The position numbers were made by a program, and so were the translations under genes. From NCBI GenBank assembly GCA_016748015.1, contig JAAOMT010000523.1, positions 1,513,552 to 1,577,551 of the forward strand: 64,000 nucleotides of DNA, read 5' to 3'. Shown piece by piece: positions 59,922 through 64,000 of the stretch (the first letter of the stretch is position 1; every line of letters starts with the position of its first letter). The stretch is from Geosiphon pyriformis. Its lineage: Eukaryota > Glomeromycota > Glomeromycetes > Archaeosporales > Geosiphonaceae. Under the pieces are notes generated by a model. That model was not told the origin of the DNA, ran no database searches, and worked only from the letters and a program-made list of their open reading frames with translations.

Positions 59922-61879
59922 ATGGCTATTCTTGTTAATACTCTCTTATTACCTGTGCTCTTATTAACTATTTTTTGGTTATGGAATTTCTTTCAAAAAA
60001 AAGTTTTCCAACAAAGACCAAAGGGAACTTTAGAAATCCCAGGCCCAATTCCATTACCTATCATCGGTAATATGCATCAACTTGGTACAATAATGTATCC
60101 TAATATAACGAAAATGTCAAAAAAATATGGCCCACTATTTAAAGTTAATATTGGAGCACTCACTTGGATTGTAGTTACTGACCGCGAAATTGCCAAAGAT
60201 CTTCTTGTTGACAGAGGAACGAATTATTCGAGCAGACCAGTAAGATTAATCAAGATAAATAAATGAATTTAAAATTTAAACATATCATTCAAAATTATAT
60301 AATTTTAATATTTTATTTAGGGGTTTGGCCTTTTAACTGAGGTTATTTTGAAAAAGAACAAAAGTGTGGCACATGCACCGGTAAGGATAAACTTATAAAA
60401 TAATTTAAACTATCAGCTAAATTTCCAGCTATGAAAAAATAATATCAATAATGCTTGAATAAATTTTCTAAAGAATAATAATTGGTGGAAAACTATGCGT
60501 TCAATCGAAGCTCAAGAACTACGGCAACCCGTTATTGACACGGTCTATTCCGCAATGATTTCAGAAGAAGTAAAAAAATTCCTTTTGGATCAATATTCGA
60601 ACTCTCTGGGTTTTATAGCCGTGAATCCAGCACCGGACATTCGAACTGCTTTTACAACAATATTAGCTATAATTGTCTTTGGTCGGACAGCTTTAGATTC
60701 AGATATTATAAGAAAATATATTCTCCTTATAGATGCATTCTGGAAATTTTCCAATATCAAAGGAAGTCTATTAAATGTTTTTCCGTGGCTTCAATATTTT
60801 GGATTAAGAAAATTCTTAGCAGCAGAAGCTACCAATATTCGTGCTGAAGCTGAAGAAATTAATGAGAAACTTATAAACCGAGTCAAAGAAAGATTACTTG
60901 CTCATGGAGAGGATAGTGAGAACTGTTTGATTGCCAACGTTATAAAATCCGTTACAGTTGATCCTAACTTTATTGCCGACTCAACCACACATCAATTTGA
61001 GAAAGATCAAGATGGAAAGTATATTTTTGATCGATATGATCTCATGACTGTTTGTATCGACATGATGGTTGGTGGTACTAGAACTACTATTAGCAGTTTA
61101 ATATGGCTATATGCCCTTTTAGCAAAATTTCCTAGTGTACAAAAAAAGATTCAAGATGAATTAAATTTGGTAGTTGGCAAAGGAAAATTTTACAACATGG
61201 ATCATAAGCAGCATTTACATTATTTACATGCAACTATAAAAGAAAGTTTACGTTTCAGGTTTGTAATTGGAATTTTTTGTATTGCAATCGTTAAATGGAT
61301 TTTGTTTAGTAGCATTAGTATATATTTTTAATTTTAAATTATTTTAGGAACTCGCTACGATTCCTCCTACCTCATGGTAGTATTGAAGAAGATATATATC
61401 GTGGATACCACATCCCGGCAAAATCTACCATTCTTATTAGCACCTTTTCCATCAATATGGATCCATTGTTATATGAAAATCCTGAGAATTTCTGTCCGGA
61501 AAGATTTTTAGATGAGAAGGGACATTTAAAAAATTCAGACGAGTATCGTGAGAATTGGGTAAGTTTCTAATTCTCTTAGCCGAACGTTGTATTATTTTTT
61601 AAGGTCTAATATTTAAACATTATTAAATTTTAGATCTTTGGGCGTGGTCGTCGATCCTGTCCTGGAATGAACCTAGCCTATCATGAATTATTTACTTTTG
61701 CTAGTTATACTATGTCAATGTTCACCCTTCAATTAGAAAAAGATCCCATAACTGGAAAGTCTATCGATCTTGATATCAATGCAGTATGCGGAAATGACCT
61801 TGATTGTAAACCTTTAGATTATAAATTGATTTTTAAGCCAAGGGAGGAGGTTGATGTGCTTTCGGCACTGAATTTTTGA
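59922..61879 (+). CDS. Cytochrome P450, gene 2 (five exons)
   Basis: Exons: 59922-60239, 60321-60380, 60474-61258, 61348-61558 and 61634-61879, giving 539 residues. Every exon has the same length as in gene 1 at 40500, and most of the sequence aligns without gaps. The membrane anchor is at about residues 4-20, then the hinge PGPIPLPIIGNMHQLG, I-helix GGTRTT, K-helix ESLR, PERFL and the haem site FGRGRRSCPG. All introns are GT-AG, including intron 4 (TGG|GTAAGT), whose partner in gene 1 is GC-AG. It appears to be a full, functional ER P450 of unknown substrate. Gene 2 and the truncated copy share the SCPG variant of the haem motif, so they are probably closer to each other than to gene 1. Confidence 0.9.
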
Positions 61880-63349
61880 ATATTTGTTCGAATGCAAAAT
61901 TTCGATTTAAGTTTTTATTTAACGAAAAAGGGATTAATTTTACAAAATATATCATTTTTAATAATCAAATGTTTCTAATTATTTCTTTTTAATAGATATT
62001 TATTATGGCCTTTTCCTTTGCTTTATTGTATGTTCTTTTCCGTAAACTTGAATTTTGAGTAATTTGATGATTTCACCAACTGACAGAATTTGGACTAAGA
62101 ACAAAAACAAACAAGATTCACAATAGATAAAGTAGAATTAATTGGAAAGATAATTAACTGGAAGAATAGTTAATAATCCTGTTGAAAAAGATGGTTGAAA
62201 ATCACAATTAGTAAAAGATGATTTAGATTATGTTCACTGTATCTTTTAAAAATTTTATATCCTTCTCTGCGTTATATATATATATATATATATATATTAC
62301 ATATTACTATTACTTTAACTCGTAGTGTGATCATTTTTTTAAAAAAAAAGACATAATAATAAGTGGTATATATTTCACAAAAAAATATTTTATGTCTAAT
62401 TTATTTTTGGAAATGGTTTTGTTTGTGCAGTCTTTATTAATTTTGATGTTTGTACACTTTTTAAATGGTACTTTTTAACAAAAAATGTAAGTAAGATTGG
62501 TCAAGATTTTATTAAACATATAATTATAATTTACAGAGTTAATAGCATTTTTTTCAAGATGTAAAAATAAAAAGCTCAGTAATCTAATAGCAATTTTTGG
62601 GATGTGACAAAAAATTATGCATCTTCAAAGTAACTTCACCGGAAGTCAATTTTAATAGTTTTTTAATTTTTTCTTTTGTAATGGCAGACATGATGAATTA
62701 CAAAATAAGAAAAATTGCGTATTCATCTGTGTAAAAATAAAGAATGCAAAGTTTATTGCATGCATTGTGGATCCTTTATCAAAAATGAAGAAATTGTGTC
62801 AACAAATAAACGAAAATTTAAGCGAATAACTTGTTTAAATGTGTAACTACCTAAAAGTCTATGAAAATTATTTGAACCGGAAAAACTTTAGCCTTGACGA
62901 GTATTTGTTGACTTTTAAAGAATTTCGGCGTTTGAACACATTTTTATTGATGCATGAATAGGCAGACTCTAAAATAATGAGAATTTTGAAGAGTAATAAT
63001 GTTTATACTAAAAAATAGTGAGATAATTGAAGCTTCTCAAAAGGTAAAAAAAAATATAAAAATGGATAGTTCAACATATCTTTTAAATGAGAGATCGTTG
63101 TCTCTTCCTTTTAAACAATCTATTTCCTTTGAGATATAATTTGGGACGGGAAATTCCATCACCCAAGAGGAGCTAAAAATAGAGATATTCTTTAATCTGG
63201 AAAGGGAAACATTGTATTATCTCAATGCCTTGGTAGAAATCCTTATTTTTGAATTATAGACATAATCACAATATCAAATAGTGTTGATCGTTCCGTACCT
63301 CGGTAAATCAAGAACTTCCTTTTGGAGAATGTCACGACATCTGGTTCAG
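61880..63349. other. Intergenic, nothing beyond a TA microsatellite
   Basis: A TA run lies at 62273-62297. No frames of note precede the phosphate transporter remnant. Confidence 0.5.
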
Positions 63350-64000
63350 ATGGGAGATGTCAATGAGAGATGTCGCGTGGCTCTTGCGAAAATTGATAAC
63401 GCGAACATCGGCTGGTTCCATATTCTTGCTTGTTTAATAGCAGGAATTTGGGATTTTTTACTGATGCATGCAATTAATATTGTTTCAGCCATGATTGGTT
63501 ATGTATACTTTGCTCATGAAAATAATGTTGATTATTGTTGGAGCCTTGTACTTGCCATCGGAGCAGTTACTGCTATGATTGCTCTTTACTTTCGTCTTAC
63601 AATCCCGGAATCACCTCGTTATGTCATGAATGTCGAAAAAAACATTGAACAGGCAACTCATAATGTCGATCAAGTTTTAAATAATTCTTATAATCCCGGA
63701 AATACGAATTATATTTCAGCGGTTGAACAGATTCATGGGTTCAAAGATTTTTGTGACCATTTCAGTAAATGGGAAAATAGTTTCGATATTTTAATTACTG
63801 CTAAACTACGATTTGATTTGAATCACTCGCAAGTTTTTTCAAAACTTTGGTCCAAATACAACAACATTTATAATACCTGGCGAAGTTTTTCCAACCAGAT
63901 ATCGTTCCACATGACATGGGATCTCAGCTGCTTCCGGAAAACTGAGTGCAATGGTCACTCAAATTTGGTTTTCACAACTTAAAGATATCTGTGGTTCAAG
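63350..64000 (+). pseudogene. PHO84-type phosphate transporter with internal deletions (runs off window)
   Basis: From ATG 63350 the frame reads MGDVNERCRVALAKIDNA and GWFHILACLIAGI, then INIVSAMIGYVYF: the N terminus and first helix of the phosphate:H+ symporter branch (PHS) of the major facilitator family. It then jumps directly to LVLAIGAVTAMIALYFRLTIPESPRY and NVEKNIEQATHNVD, the segment that opens the central loop, so several helices and the signature between them are missing. A second jump leads from FCDHFSKWEN to a segment in another frame (63871-63995) that reads [13 protein letters not shown], then TGA where the family has Gly, then HGISAASGKLSAMVTQ. Two deletions, a frameshift and a stop make it non-functional as written. 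The 3' end is outside the window. Confidence 0.8.

Overview
The window looks like a gene-poor, very AT-rich stretch of a fungal nuclear genome, most probably an arbuscular mycorrhizal fungus (Glomeromycotina, Rhizophagus-like). Reasons: introns of about 45-100 nt with fungal splice sites; a Sel1-repeat remnant; a TET/JBP-like 2-oxoglutarate dioxygenase remnant of the kind that expanded with fungal DNA transposons; clusters of class 3 lipase-like and P450 genes; a PHO84-type phosphate transporter remnant; and long AT-rich islands of decayed hAT, Tc1/mariner and Ty3/gypsy elements. The lineage is inferred; no marker gene proves it.

Layout. 1-12 kb: AT-rich DNA with relics only: an unrecognised gene-like block (2.5-4.4 kb), a frameshifted TET/JBP-like dioxygenase (minus), two relics of unrecognised families (5.9-6.8 kb and 11.0-11.6 kb) and a Sel1-repeat pseudogene. 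12.7-21.9 kb: a structure of about 9.1 kb bounded by degenerate inverted repeats of 0.6-0.7 kb, each holding a 12-bp minisatellite; inside it is one intact spliced gene for a predicted seven-helix membrane protein (minus). 22.6-30 kb: hAT and Ty3/gypsy relics and simple repeats. 31.1-32.1 kb: an intact paralogue of the seven-helix gene (plus). 33.4-37.3 kb: an orphan basic protein and a PB1-domain gene with one apparent homopolymer frameshift. 39.6-40.2 kb: a Tc1/mariner relic.

40.5-64 kb is the gene-rich end: P450 gene 1 (plus), an eight-exon GPCR-like gene (minus), three class 3 lipase-fold paralogues (two plus, one minus), a broken P450 copy (minus), P450 gene 2 (plus, same exon lengths as gene 1) and a deletion-scarred phosphate transporter that runs off the window.

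Functionally the intact genes point to surface sensing (the GPCR-like gene, possibly the two seven-helix proteins), ER oxidative metabolism (two P450s) and secreted lipase-fold proteins. All three lipase paralogues have replaced the nucleophilic serine of the GHSLGG elbow (with Arg, Arg and Asn), so they are probably pseudo-enzymes. This cluster, the inverted-repeat structure with its embedded seven-helix gene, and the TAG-biased nonsense changes in the relics are the points most worth following.
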